Assembly (NCBI RefSeq): GCF_016185115.1
Contig: NZ_JACPOF010000004.1
Span: forward strand, 1-64,000
Reading direction: 5' to 3'
Source: Polaromonas sp.
GTDB taxonomy: Bacteria; Pseudomonadota; Gammaproteobacteria; Burkholderiales; Burkholderiaceae_C
Length of the DNA stretch: 64,000 nucleotides
The position numbers and the translations under genes are program-made. This document shows positions 16,534 through 26,048 of this stretch, piece after piece. The notes beneath the pieces were generated by a model. It ran no database searches, was not told the DNA's origin, and saw only the letters and a program-made list of their open reading frames with translations. Numbering within the stretch: the stretch's first letter is position 1; each line of letters begins with the position of its first letter.

Positions 16534-18675
16534 ATGAATGCTTCACTACAAACCGCGTCCCTGAACCGCCGCAGCTTCCTCAAGACATCATCCACGGTGA
16601 CCGGCGGGCTGATGCTTGGTGTCAGCCTTGGCCTGCCGCTGTCAACGCAGGCTGCCGGCACGCTTTACACGCCCAATGCCTGGGTGCATATCGCCGATGA
16701 CAACACCATCACGCTGATATCGGCGCGTTCTGAAATGGGGCAGGGTGTCTACACGTCCATGCCCATGCTGATTGCGGAAGAACTCAATGTCGACATTCGC
16801 CGCATCAAGGTGGCGATTGCGCCGCCCGACGGCAAGGTCTATGGCAACGCATTGCTGGGTGGCCCGCAACTGACCGGCGGCTCTACCTCGGTGCGCGATG
16901 GCTGGGAAAAACTCCGCATTGCCGGCGCGCAGGTGCGCACCATGCTGGTATCTGCAGCAGCCGCAAAGTGGAATGTGGACGCATCTACGCTGAGAGCCGA
17001 AAACGGTGTGGTGATTGGCGCGAAAGGCAGGCGCGCGACCTATGGGTCCCTGGCAGAAGCCGCATCCAAGTTGCCTGTGCCCGAGAAGGTTGCGCTGAAA
17101 GATCCGAAAGACTTCACCATCATCGGCAAGCCGACGAAACGGCTTGACACGCCGGCCAAAACCAACGGCACGGCCGAGTTTGGTATTGATGTGAAGATGC
17201 CTGGAATGGTCTATGCCTCGCTGGAGCAATGCCCTGTGATTGGCGGGACTGTCAAAAGCTTTGATGGCGCCAGGGCGAAGGCGATGCCCGGTGTGATTGA
17301 TGTGGTGCAGATTCCCGATGGCGTCGCGGTTGTCGCCGACAGCTACTGGCATGCCAGAAAGGCCAGAGCCGCCTTGAGCATTGTGTGGGATGAAGGCCCG
17401 GGTGCGGCGATTACCAATGCCTCCATGCTGGAAGGTATTCGCAAGGCGACGGACAAACCCCTGCCGCTGAAGGCTGTGGGTGATGCCGATGCGGTGATTG
17501 CCGGCGCCGCCAAAGTGGTTCGCGCCGAATACGTTTCGCCGCTGCTGGCGCACGCCACCATGGAACCCATGAACTTCACTGCCAGTTACAGCAACGGCAA
17601 GATGGCCCTGATAGGCCCGACCCAGTGGCAGGACGGCGCGCAGGGCGCTGTGGCAAAGGCGCTGGGCATGAAGCCCGAAGACATCACGGTTAAAACCACT
17701 TTCCTGGGAGGCGGTTTTGGCCGGCGCATTGATCTTGACTTTATCGTGCAGGCGGCCCAGATATCAAAGGCGGTCAACAAGCCGGTCAAGCTGCTGTGGA
17801 CGCGGGAAGACGACATGACGCACGACTTCTACCGGCCCATGTCCGTGCACCAGCTGGCGGCAGCAGTGGGGCCTGACGGCAAACCGACAGCAATGACTTT
17901 CCGCATGGTGTCGCAGTCGGTGACGGGCCGTGTGTTTGGGCTGCCCGGCGAGGCGCAGGACCCGCTGATGACCGAGGCGGCACTTGCGCCTTACGACATC
18001 CCGGCGACGCGCCATGAGATCGTCAAGCATGACAGTGGCCTGCGCGTGGGCTACTGGCGATCGGTCAGCCATGCGCTCAACGCTTTTGCCAATGAAAGCT
18101 TCATCGACGAACTGGCCGCAGGTGCAGGCAAGGACCCCTATGCCTACCGCATGGCCCTGCTTGAAAAACAGCCGCGTTTTGCGAATGTGCTCAGGATGGC
18201 GGCCGACAAGGCAGGGTGGGCCACACCGGCACCTGCGGGCCGCTACCGGGGTATTGCGCTGATGGAAGGTTATGACACCTATATGGCGCAGGTGGCCGAG
18301 ATATCCGTCAAGGACAAACAGATCACCGTGCACAAGGTGACCGTGGTCGCAGACCTTGGCCGCATGGTCAACCCCGACACCGTGATCGCGCAAATCCAGT
18401 CGAGTGTGGTGTTCGGCTTGACTGCAGCGCTGAACAGCCAGATCACGCTGGACAAGGGGCGCGTGCAGCAGACCAACTTCGGCGACTATCCCGTGTTGCG
18501 CATGAACGAGGTGCCGGTGATTGACATCACGCTGGTGCCGAGTACCGAAAAGCCTGGCGGCATTGGCGAGCCTGCAACGGCGCTGGTCGCCCCTGCAGTT
18601 GCCAATGCGCTGTTTGCTGCAACAGGAAAGCGCGTGCGGCAATTGCCGCTGCACGACAACCTGGCCAGGGCGTGA
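16534..18675 (+). CDS. Molybdopterin-binding large subunit, aldehyde/isoquinoline oxidoreductase type (IorB-like)
   Basis: A 713-residue xanthine-oxidase-family subunit. It has a twin-arginine signal (NRRSFLK), so the complex is probably exported folded. Landmarks are ARSEMGQGVYTSMP, the Mo-cofactor loop LGGGFGRR and, near the C-terminus, GGIGEPATA with the catalytic Glu. It hydroxylates a carbon next to a ring nitrogen or oxidises an aldehyde, using water. It is 10 bp after the 2Fe-2S subunit and is followed by a terminator-like hairpin and an XdhC gene. The substrate is not predictable. Confidence 0.92.
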   Translation: MNASLQTASLNRRSFLKTSSTVTGGLMLGVSLGLPLSTQAAGTLYTPNAWVHIADDNTITLISARSEMGQGVYTSMPMLIAEELNVDIRRIKVAIAPPDGKVYGNALLGGPQLTGGSTSVRDGWEKLRIAGAQVRTMLVSAAAAKWNVDASTLRAENGVVIGAKGRRATYGSLAEAASKLPVPEKVALKDPKDFTIIGKPTKRLDTPAKTNGTAEFGIDVKMPGMVYASLEQCPVIGGTVKSFDGARAKAMPGVIDVVQIPDGVAVVADSYWHARKARAALSIVWDEGPGAAITNASMLEGIRKATDKPLPLKAVGDADAVIAGAAKVVRAEYVSPLLAHATMEPMNFTASYSNGKMALIGPTQWQDGAQGAVAKALGMKPEDITVKTTFLGGGFGRRIDLDFIVQAAQISKAVNKPVKLLWTREDDMTHDFYRPMSVHQLAAAVGPDGKPTAMTFRMVSQSVTGRVFGLPGEAQDPLMTEAALAPYDIPATRHEIVKHDSGLRVGYWRSVSHALNAFANESFIDELAAGAGKDPYAYRMALLEKQPRFANVLRMAADKAGWATPAPAGRYRGIALMEGYDTYMAQVAEISVKDKQITVHKVTVVADLGRMVNPDTVIAQIQSSVVFGLTAALNSQITLDKGRVQQTNFGDYPVLRMNEVPVIDITLVPSTEKPGGIGEPATALVAPAVANALFAATGKRVRQLPLHDNLARA

Positions 18676-18710
18676 CGATGACTGGCAGGAATGGCCTGAA
18701 CTGAAAACAC

Positions 18711-18741
18711 ATCGGCCTCCGCCGATGCGGGGCCGATTTTT
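18711..18741 (+). terminator. Putative Rho-independent terminator after the molybdenum hydroxylase
   Basis: ATCGGCC at 18711-18717 pairs with GGCCGAT at 18731-18737, followed by a run of five T (18737-18741). An alternative stem CATCGGC/GCCGATG (18710-18727) overlaps it. It lies 35 bp after the large-subunit stop and 15 bp before the XdhC start, so it may reduce but not abolish read-through. Confidence 0.6.
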
Positions 18742-18755
18742 GGTAACCTGCGGGT

Positions 18756-19784
18756 ATGGACAACATTGATCTCGAAGTTCTGAAGACCTGTTCGCAGTGG
18801 CTGGCCTCAGGCCTGCGCTGTGAGCTTGTGACTGTGCTTAAAACCTGGGGTTCCAGCCCGCGGCCTGAGGGGTCCATGCTGGCCATCTGTGAGGATGGCC
18901 GTGTGGTGGGTTCGGTTTCAGGTGGCTGCATCGAAGACGACATGATCGACAGGGCGCGGCGTGAAGGCCTGAGCCGTACGCTTCCTGCAGTCGTGACCTA
19001 CGGCATGACGGCGGATGAGGCCCACCGGTTTGGCCTGCCTTGCGGCGGCACGATTGAACTGGCCATAGAGCCGCTGTCAGTGGAGAGCAGGATTGACGAC
19101 ATGCTGCAGCGCCTGGGTGCAGGTGAACTGGTGGCGCGCCGGCTGGACATGCAGACCGGCGTGGTCACACTCAGCAATGCATTGCCCGCGCAGTCGATGC
19201 AGGTCTCTGCAAATGCGCTGGTCACCTTGCATGGGCCGCGCTGGCGCCTGCTGATCATTGGCGCCGGGCAGCTGTCGCGTTTTGTCGCGCAGATCGCACA
19301 AGGCATGGATTACGCCGTCACGGTTTGCGACCCGCGCGAGGAGTATCGCAACTCATGGCAGGTCCCCGGTGTGGAGCTGGTCACCGACATGCCTGACGAT
19401 GTCGTTCAGTCCATGAAGCTGGACAGCCGCTGCGCCGTTATTGCACTGACGCACGACCCCAAGCTCGACGACCTGGCCCTCATGGAGGCCTTGCGTTCGG
19501 ACGCTTTTTACGTGGGTGCCATTGGTTCGCGCGTCAACAACCAGCGCCGCCGCGAGCGGCTGGCCGAACACTTTGAGATGACTGATGAGGAGCTGAACCG
19601 GCTGCATGGGCCTATCGGTATTTATATCGGCAGCAAGACGCCTTCGGAGATTGCGATCTCGATTCTTGCGCAGCTCACAGCCGTCAAGAACGGCGTGGCC
19701 CTTTCACGAGCCTCAAGCGTTGCAGATGCCAAGAGTGAACTGGGCCTTCCGCCCACCGGTGAGGTGTGTGAGGTTACCGGCTGA
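18756..19784 (+). CDS. XdhC/CoxI-family molybdenum hydroxylase maturation factor
   Basis: A 342-residue protein. The N-terminal XdhC/CoxI domain has TVLKTWGSSPRPEGS, GSVSGGCIEDD and GLPCGGTIEL. The C-terminal XdhC Rossmann domain has IIGAGQLSRFVAQIA and the terminal GLPIG-like motif, here LHGPIGIYIGSKTPSEIAISI. XdhC binds and sulfurates the molybdenum cofactor and inserts it into its partner enzyme. It lies 80 bp after the IorB-like subunit, the expected client. Confidence 0.92.
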   Translation: MDNIDLEVLKTCSQWLASGLRCELVTVLKTWGSSPRPEGSMLAICEDGRVVGSVSGGCIEDDMIDRARREGLSRTLPAVVTYGMTADEAHRFGLPCGGTIELAIEPLSVESRIDDMLQRLGAGELVARRLDMQTGVVTLSNALPAQSMQVSANALVTLHGPRWRLLIIGAGQLSRFVAQIAQGMDYAVTVCDPREEYRNSWQVPGVELVTDMPDDVVQSMKLDSRCAVIALTHDPKLDDLALMEALRSDAFYVGAIGSRVNNQRRRERLAEHFEMTDEELNRLHGPIGIYIGSKTPSEIAISILAQLTAVKNGVALSRASSVADAKSELGLPPTGEVCEVTG

Positions 19785-19793
19785 CGGGGGTTT

Positions 19794-21938
19794 TTAGAAA
19801 CCAGGCGCAGAGGCCGCCGGTACATCAAAAGCAGACGGAGGCAGTCCGGCGTGCGTCCGCTCCGCCATCAGGGTCCATGCGCTTTCCCAGTCCCTGATTC
19901 TTGCCGCGGTATCAAATAGCGGTGATGCTGCAACCCTGGATGCCATGCTCTGGCGCAATGCCGTCAGCTCGGCGCTGTTGCGACCCAGTCTTGTCGCAGC
20001 CGCTATATACGCTTCCCGACTCTCAACTACACATTCCTGCAGTCCGGCCGCACTCAGGATGCTTCCACCCATGCGTGATGCCATGCTTTCCCCCGGGCAG
20101 GTGAGGGCGGGCAGGCCGATACGCATGGCGTCAGCCAAACCTTCGCAGGCGTTAACGGCCAGGGTGTCCAGAAAAAGATCGGTACCCTGCATCGCGCCCA
20201 GCATGGCTGCCCGCGTCATGGGTGAGGCGAAAAAAAGCCGCTTGCTGTTGATGCCTGCCGCCTGCGCTTCCCGTACCAGGTTGGCTGCAATTCCGGGGTC
20301 GTAGGGCGGAAGCCACATTACTGCATCCGGCAGGGAGCGCAGGATTTTCATCCATGCGCCAAAGCTGGCGGCGTCGAGGCATAGCGGGTGAACGAAGGTG
20401 GAAATTACAAAACAGTCTTCTGGCAATCCGGTGTCCCTGCGGTCTTGAAGCTCAGGTATGCAGGTACCAGCCAGCGTGTCCAGCCAGCATGTGACCGGCA
20501 GTCTTACGATCGCGCCTCTGTGCTGTTGCGACATCCGGTCAGGATGCACCCAGCTGTCCGAGACCACGTAGTCGCATACGCCGCGTAACTGGAATCCGTG
20601 CCTGGCAGGGATACCCAGTTGCACGGGCGCAACCCGCATTTTTGCAATCTCGCTGCGCGGGCGTGCTGCGGCAGACGCCATGTCGATAAAGATATCGAGC
20701 CGGTCCAGTCGGATGCGGCCTGCGGCCTCGGCGTCACTCATATGGGCCAGCTCAACCACGCTCGCAGCATGGGGCCGAACCGCATCCGCCCATTGCGGCT
20801 CTGGCGCTTTGGTGGAGGCATAGACGTGACAAGCGAAGCGGGACGCATCATGCATGCCCAGCTGGTGAATCAATGCATCGCGGACCTGGCTGTCACGCAG
20901 GTCCGGCAGGGCCAGGCCCACATGGATCCGGCCGTCGTTTCCGGGGCCGCCTGCCGTGCTCCGCAGGTGACGGACATAGGGTCGGAGTTTTTCTTGCCGG
21001 TTTGCTTCTGATGCCTTTGCCGTGTGCACTTCAATGGTTTCGACCTCGGCTTCTGTCAATCCCAGGATGTCGCTGTAGAAGCCGACAGACTGCCAGTCAC
21101 GGGCGATACCCTGGGGTGTGTCTTCCGCAATTCGTTGCCGCAGCAGCTTTATGAATTTGCCCTGGCTGCGCCAGTCACACACTGTTGCGGCTTCAAACAC
21201 CTGTGCCGCACAAAGCTGCAGGGCATCGGGCAGTTGTTCCTGGGACAGAGTGGCCGACATGGGTGGCCAGCTGGATAAAAAGCCGCGCAGGTGGGCGATG
21301 CCTGCAGCGTCAAGGCCCGAGATGGCCTGATCAGCCTGCTTTAGCTCGCCATTGAACGCGAGGATGATGATCTGCCGCGTGTGCAAGGCCATGTCATCAG
21401 GGAAAAGCGCCCTGGCCTCCAGGACGGCCTCGAGCGCCTCTGGCAGGCTGCGTGCGCCACACAGTGCATCGCACAGGTGGGCCCGGTAGTCCGCTCGGTA
21501 GGGCGCCAATGCCACGCATCGTGCCGCACAACTGATTGCGGTGGCCCAATTCAGCTGAGCAGCAGCCATCAGGCCCGTGTTGTTGAGGCTGCGCAGGTGA
21601 TTTGCGTCGAGTTCAAGCGCCCGGGCATACGCCAGGCGGGCGTAGTCGATATCTCCGCTGGCCTGGGCGGTGATGGCCAGGTTGGCGGCACCGTCTGCAC
21701 TTTGCATCAACACCGCCTCCAGTGTCAGCATCACCCTGTATGCGGCAATGGGCCTGCCCAGCGCGGACAGCATGGCGGCGCACGCCGAGGCCGTATTGAC
21801 GTTGCCCGGCTGCAGTGCAAAGGCTTCTTCAAACGCCAGCAGTGCGTATTCGATTTTCCCCTGGGCATGCAACTCGCTGCCGCGCTGCATCAGGGCGTCA
21901 TGGCTGGCAATGCTGTCCGGGCTCCGCAGATCTTCCAT
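19794..21938 (-). CDS. TPR protein with OGT-like (GT41/SPINDLY) glycosyltransferase domain
   Basis: A 714-residue cytoplasmic protein. Residues about 1-200 form several degenerate TPR units (EYALLAFEEAFALQPGN, YARLAYARALELDANHLRS). The C-terminal half has features of O-GlcNAc-transferase-like GT41 proteins: LDIFIDMAS, RVAPVQLGIPARHG, DYVVSDSWVHPD, and a late segment LFLDTLAVNACEGLADAMRIGLPALTCPG resembling the UDP-sugar binding strand. It may glycosylate a protein. I chose the ATG at 21938; a TTG at 21971 is also open. A GT-B glycosyltransferase starts 58 bp away in the other direction. The acceptor is unknown. Confidence 0.75.
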   Translation of the reverse strand: MEDLRSPDSIASHDALMQRGSELHAQGKIEYALLAFEEAFALQPGNVNTASACAAMLSALGRPIAAYRVMLTLEAVLMQSADGAANLAITAQASGDIDYARLAYARALELDANHLRSLNNTGLMAAAQLNWATAISCAARCVALAPYRADYRAHLCDALCGARSLPEALEAVLEARALFPDDMALHTRQIIILAFNGELKQADQAISGLDAAGIAHLRGFLSSWPPMSATLSQEQLPDALQLCAAQVFEAATVCDWRSQGKFIKLLRQRIAEDTPQGIARDWQSVGFYSDILGLTEAEVETIEVHTAKASEANRQEKLRPYVRHLRSTAGGPGNDGRIHVGLALPDLRDSQVRDALIHQLGMHDASRFACHVYASTKAPEPQWADAVRPHAASVVELAHMSDAEAAGRIRLDRLDIFIDMASAAARPRSEIAKMRVAPVQLGIPARHGFQLRGVCDYVVSDSWVHPDRMSQQHRGAIVRLPVTCWLDTLAGTCIPELQDRRDTGLPEDCFVISTFVHPLCLDAASFGAWMKILRSLPDAVMWLPPYDPGIAANLVREAQAAGINSKRLFFASPMTRAAMLGAMQGTDLFLDTLAVNACEGLADAMRIGLPALTCPGESMASRMGGSILSAAGLQECVVESREAYIAAATRLGRNSAELTALRQSMASRVAASPLFDTAARIRDWESAWTLMAERTHAGLPPSAFDVPAASAPGF

Positions 21939-21996
21939 CCCCGAATTATGTTGCAGCGTTACGGCCCCCAAGGCCGTGCATGACTATGATTCGGGC

Positions 21997-23013
21997 ATGG
22001 ATGCCACTGCGCCGTCAACACTTCACCTGCTGGGCCACTTCACGGAACTGTTTACCGGCGCAGAACGTGAACTGCTGGAGATACGGCACCTTGTGGGCGC
22101 ACGCAGGCCCGTGAAGATCTGGTCTGATGTACCGGTGAGCGCTGCTTACGCGGGAGACGCCATCAGCAGCATCCAGCCTTTTGCGCGCCAGTATCCGGCA
22201 AGCGGTGTGCTGCTGATTGCCGGGGTGCATATGCAGGCCGGTGTCTGGCTCAAATACACAAAGTTTGAGCGCATCATTCTTTTTTACAACCTTGCCAATC
22301 ACGGGCAACTGTTTGCAGTGATCGAGGACATTCGCCATGCAACCGGACTGGAACCGGAACTTGTGTTCGTCTCGCACATGCTGCAAAAAAGCGTCGGCTT
22401 GCCGGGGCAGGTGATCAGGAGCCTGATGGACATCGCCCCTTTTACCCGGGTGGGCGAAGAACGCCTTGCCGGGAATGCGTCTGGCAAGAGCTCCGGTTCA
22501 GGCGGGCAGCGCAAAGCCCTGGCTGTGGGACGCATCAGCCGCGACGCCCCCGACAAGCATCACCCGGAGGACCCGGCCCTTTACCGCATGCTTGCAAGCA
22601 GGGGCGTGCGCGTACGGATCATGGGGGGCATGTGCCTGGTACCGCTACTGTCCGGCGTGGACGGTATCGAACTGATGCCCGCAGGCGCGATGCCGGCGGC
22701 TGATTTTTACCGCTCTCTCGACATCTTCTTTTACCGCACTGGGGCTTCCGTTGAGGCCTATGGGCGCGTGGTGGTGGAAGCCATGGCGAGCGGTTTGCCT
22801 GTGGTGGCCCATTCTCGCGGAGGCTACGCTGAGGTGGTGGAAGACGGCGTTTCAGGCTTTCTGGTTCACACCCAGGAACAGGCCTGGGACACGCTGATGC
22901 GGCTTTGCGCTTCTGCTGAACTTCGCACTGATGTGGGACGTGCGGCGATGGTGCAGGCCTTGTCGCTTCATGGCCGCGATGCCATGGAGCGGGACCTGGC
23001 GTTTTACCTTTAG
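21997..23013 (+). CDS. GT-B glycosyltransferase (GT4-like)
   Basis: A 338-residue protein. The C-terminal half carries the GT4 nucleotide-sugar site: LAVGRISRDAPDKHHPED, FYRTGASVEAYGRVVVEAMASGLPVVAHSRGGYAEVVEDGVSGFLV with the E-x7-E motif. The N-terminal half is more diverged, with HLLGHFTELFTGAERELLE. It transfers a sugar from an activated donor. The ATG at 21997 starts the conserved region; the frame is open well upstream but overlaps the divergent gene. It ends 11 bp from the convergent FecR-domain gene. Its acceptor may be a polysaccharide or a surface protein. Confidence 0.82.
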   Translation: MDATAPSTLHLLGHFTELFTGAERELLEIRHLVGARRPVKIWSDVPVSAAYAGDAISSIQPFARQYPASGVLLIAGVHMQAGVWLKYTKFERIILFYNLANHGQLFAVIEDIRHATGLEPELVFVSHMLQKSVGLPGQVIRSLMDIAPFTRVGEERLAGNASGKSSGSGGQRKALAVGRISRDAPDKHHPEDPALYRMLASRGVRVRIMGGMCLVPLLSGVDGIELMPAGAMPAADFYRSLDIFFYRTGASVEAYGRVVVEAMASGLPVVAHSRGGYAEVVEDGVSGFLVHTQEQAWDTLMRLCASAELRTDVGRAAMVQALSLHGRDAMERDLAFYL

Positions 23014-23023
23014 CCGGAACGCT

Positions 23024-24469
23024 TCAGGGAGCCCTGAAAACAGCAACGCCGGTGAAGGTGCCGCCAACGGCACCGTTGCCGGAGACGATGGTGCCGTTGT
23101 AAAGCACGCCGGCGTTTACTGCATTGGCGCCTGTAAACAGCACATACAGCTTGCTGTCCGAGCTGGTCACGGTGGAACTGGAGAAATACACAAAGTTCTG
23201 GGAGATGGTTCCGAAACTGGTGGCCGCATTGAACTTCAGCAGGCGGCCGCCGAGCTGGGTGGGATCGAAATTCACCTGCAGTGTCGCGGAAGTGAGGGTT
23301 CCGCTCGTGCCCGTGTAACTGGTCGGGTTGGTGCCTCCGACCAGCACATAGTTTGCAAACACATTGCCCGTTGTCGGCAGGGTGGCCGTTGGCTGCCCGA
23401 CAAGGTAATGGTTCTGGTAAATATTGGACGTGGTGCCGTTGAAGGATTTTGTACCCGTTACCCAGTTGCCCCAGCCGATGAAATTGTTGTCAGCGATAGT
23501 GCCCCGCGACCCCGATTCCGCGCTCGTGGTGACGTCAAATGTCGATCCGTTGATCAGGATTGATGTCGCCTTGCCCGAATCCAGCGTGCCCGAACCTGCG
23601 TTGTTGGAGGCCGCAGAGACAAATGTGCCGTTCTGGTCGGTGTTGTTCAGCGCGGTGTGGAAATGCCCGATACCGCGCAGATCGGTGAATGTACCGGTGT
23701 TGCTGACCTTGCCATCGACTTTGGTTTCCGTCGTCGTCGTTGTCTTTGTCGTCGTTGTTGTGGTCGTGGTTGTTTTGGTTTCTGTCGTCGTTGTAACCTG
23801 CGTCGTCTTGCCCTCGGCGTTCGTCTGGTTTCCCGCAACCGTAGGCTCCTGCTCGGGACCCGGTGTGGGCAGGCTTGCCTTGACGTTGGTTCGTACGGGT
23901 GCTTCCGTGCTGTTGAGCACCCTGACGGATTCACCGGCTGTAAGGCCCACGCATCCGCCGGCATTGCAAACCTCGATCGAGTCAAGCTCCGTTGTCACGC
24001 CCACCGAGCCGTCGGGGTTGTAGCCCACATTGAAGCCGGATCCGCGGATCCCTATGGTGGCCGTGGCGGTGTTGACCTTGTAGTTCTCGCGGTTGCGTTT
24101 TCCAATCAGGCCCGTGATGGCGCGCATGCTCCCGCGCAACAGGTCGACGAGGAAACGGTCCTCTTTGGGGTCGGCCTTGTCCACATAACTGGCGATCTTG
24201 AATTCGGTATTTGGCTGCAGTGATATCAGGCCGCCATCGGTGAACTTAACCTGGGCACGGCCATTGATACCGGTCAGGATCGACTCACCGCTTTCGAGAT
24301 CCTTGCCCTTGGACAGTGGTGCCGTGCCTCCGTCAGGACGCCGCACATTGACCTCCCCGGCGGTGAATTGCGCCACCCCGGCGGTCGAAGCCGCGCGGGA
24401 TTGCAGCGGATAGATGGATGCCAGTGCAATGACAAGAACCGTTTGCTGGATCTGGAGTGAGGTGGTCAT
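23024..24469 (-). CDS. Secreted FecR-domain protein with Thr-rich linker and C-terminal beta domain
   Basis: A 481-residue exported protein. After a signal peptide (about 1-27) comes a FecR-type domain (about 30-190: GEVNVRRPDGG, LESGESILTGINGRAQVKFTDGG, TATATIGIRGSGF). A threonine/lysine-rich linker covers residues 222-250, followed by a beta-rich region (251-481) ending GTFTGVAVFRAP. There is no lipobox cysteine and no transmembrane helix, so it is not a classic anti-sigma FecR. The C-terminal region looks like the small barrels of Slam-dependent cargo (TbpB/hemophilin type). The gene is 17 bp downstream of a Slam-like gene, consistent with cargo and translocator. The cargo idea is inference. 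Confidence 0.7.
   Translation of the reverse strand: MTTSLQIQQTVLVIALASIYPLQSRAASTAGVAQFTAGEVNVRRPDGGTAPLSKGKDLESGESILTGINGRAQVKFTDGGLISLQPNTEFKIASYVDKADPKEDRFLVDLLRGSMRAITGLIGKRNRENYKVNTATATIGIRGSGFNVGYNPDGSVGVTTELDSIEVCNAGGCVGLTAGESVRVLNSTEAPVRTNVKASLPTPGPEQEPTVAGNQTNAEGKTTQVTTTTETKTTTTTTTTTKTTTTTETKVDGKVSNTGTFTDLRGIGHFHTALNNTDQNGTFVSAASNNAGSGTLDSGKATSILINGSTFDVTTSAESGSRGTIADNNFIGWGNWVTGTKSFNGTTSNIYQNHYLVGQPTATLPTTGNVFANYVLVGGTNPTSYTGTSGTLTSATLQVNFDPTQLGGRLLKFNAATSFGTISQNFVYFSSSTVTSSDSKLYVLFTGANAVNAGVLYNGTIVSGNGAVGGTFTGVAVFRAP
23720..23806 (-). repeat. Threonine-codon low-complexity tract in the FecR-domain protein
   Basis: Residues 222-250 of the FecR-domain protein are almost all Thr with scattered Lys and Glu. 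At DNA level this is an imperfect ACN trinucleotide run on the minus strand. Mixed ACG/ACA/ACC codons make it less slippery than a pure repeat, but length change between strains is possible. It forms a linker between two domains. Confidence 0.7.
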
Positions 24470-24486
24470 GATTTTCCCGGGACAGC

Positions 24487-25818
24487 CTAGAAATCGCGGC
24501 GCAAAGAGATCGAAATCGTTGAACGTTTGTAGTCGGAAAGGGCCACGTTCGACTTGACCCGGGTCAGCGCCAGTTGCGGTATGACGCGCCAGGCTTTGCC
24601 GGGTATCCAGTTCAGCCCAAGGTTGAGGTTGAACTGATCATCCTTGCGTGTCATCAGAAAAAGGGTGTCTGGCCCGTTGTACCTGCGGTTTTCATAGCTC
24701 AGGCCCGCAAAGAGCGAGAGATCCGGGGACAACTCCTGTTGCACGCCCGTGCGTATGCCATAAAGTTTGTGGCCTGACTGCGGAAAGGCGCTGTCTTTTT
24801 CTTTTTCCGTGCCGATGTAGCCCCCCCCGAAGGTGAGGAACCCGTTGCGGAAGGCGTGGGCATATGACGAGCCAATGACCGTTCTGTCGGTATTTCTTGT
24901 CGGCTGCCCCGGGTAGCTGAGTGAACCCCACTGGATATAACTGCTGAGCTGCCTGAAACCATCAAACCGGTACGTCCATTCGCCGACGATACCCGCCTGG
25001 TCACGGGATCGGGTGCCGTTGACATCGTAAGTGCCGACCTGAACCACGCCCGTGAACTCGTTTTTTTCGTAACGGTAGCTGGCGCCCGCGTTGGCGTCGA
25101 GCTGCAGGTTGTTGTAGGTCGCGTTTTTCTGGTGGCCCCGGGCATTGCCGGAGAGGTTTGCGATGAGGGACCAGCGCGGATCGATCACGTAGCGGGCGGA
25201 CATGCCTGCACTCAGCGTGGCGTAGTTGTCCTTGGTGGCAAGGCCCGAATTGTTGATCGTAAACACCAGCCCGCCAAAGGCTGGCACGGCGACATTGGAG
25301 TTGGCGACCCCGCTGTTGATATTGCTGTCATACCCGATGCCGGCCTCGACATAGGACTTGACCGAAGAGCGCGCCGCCTCTTCGGTGCGGTCTATCGCCT
25401 GCAGGAACTGGTCTATGGTGGCTGCGGCTTCTACCGGAATGTTGTCCTGTTTTGTCTGGAGCAAAACCCGGCGAGACCCCACGGTATCCCCCACGGAGAA
25501 GAGGGCGCGGCCGAGTTCGGCGCGGGCCCGCGAGTTTTCGGGCTGCACCGACAGCACGCGTTCAAGGGCAAAAATCGCGCGGGTGAACTGGCCGGTTTCA
25601 TTGGCGGCAATACCCAGGACCGTGTCGAAGTCAGGATCGCCGGCGCGCGGTGTTTCCTGGGGTTCCAGCAGGTCAAACGCTTCCCTGGCCTGGCTTTTGT
25701 CCAGCAGCGCGCGTGCATCGCGCACGAGTGCATCGACTTCCGCATGCACAAGACCCGCTCCTGAGGCCAGAAGCGATGCCAGCAAACCGCTTGCAAATAA
25801 TTTTTGTTTTGACCTCAT
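24487..25818 (-). CDS. Slam-like (DUF560) outer-membrane protein with TPR domain
   Basis: A 443-residue protein. It has a signal peptide (MRSKQKLFASGLLASLLASG, then VHA), a TPR-like periplasmic region (about 30-170: GDPDFDTVLGIAANETGQ, RAIFALERVLSVQPENSRARAELG) and a C-terminal beta barrel starting EAGIGYDSNIN and ending in SLRRDF with a terminal Phe. This layout matches surface lipoprotein assembly modifiers, which move small barrel proteins to the cell surface. The ATG at 25818 is preferred over one 54 bp upstream because it starts the signal peptide. It is the first gene of an operon with the FecR-domain protein. Confidence 0.75.
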   Translation of the reverse strand: MRSKQKLFASGLLASLLASGAGLVHAEVDALVRDARALLDKSQAREAFDLLEPQETPRAGDPDFDTVLGIAANETGQFTRAIFALERVLSVQPENSRARAELGRALFSVGDTVGSRRVLLQTKQDNIPVEAAATIDQFLQAIDRTEEAARSSVKSYVEAGIGYDSNINSGVANSNVAVPAFGGLVFTINNSGLATKDNYATLSAGMSARYVIDPRWSLIANLSGNARGHQKNATYNNLQLDANAGASYRYEKNEFTGVVQVGTYDVNGTRSRDQAGIVGEWTYRFDGFRQLSSYIQWGSLSYPGQPTRNTDRTVIGSSYAHAFRNGFLTFGGGYIGTEKEKDSAFPQSGHKLYGIRTGVQQELSPDLSLFAGLSYENRRYNGPDTLFLMTRKDDQFNLNLGLNWIPGKAWRVIPQLALTRVKSNVALSDYKRSTISISLRRDF

Positions 25819-26048
25819 GGCGCTCACAACCCCCACAGTTTTTGTAATTTTAGGCAGCCACCTTTGAAACAAAAAGTTTTATAGCACGCGGTGTACTTGC
25901 ACGCCGTGACTTTTTACACTTGTTTCCGCTCCGCAAAGCAGCGTTTGCCCTCGAGGCCACATCATGGTGATACGTAACAAAATGTGCGCGGCGTGTTGCG
26001 TCACACCAAGGGTAAGTCCGGGCATGACGGAATTGATTCAGCGCCCAG

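Noticed and set aside
23700..23830. Trinucleotide run considered as a CRISPR-like or tandem DNA array
   Set aside because: It is inside an open frame and codes a Thr-rich linker; there are no spacers or constant repeat units.
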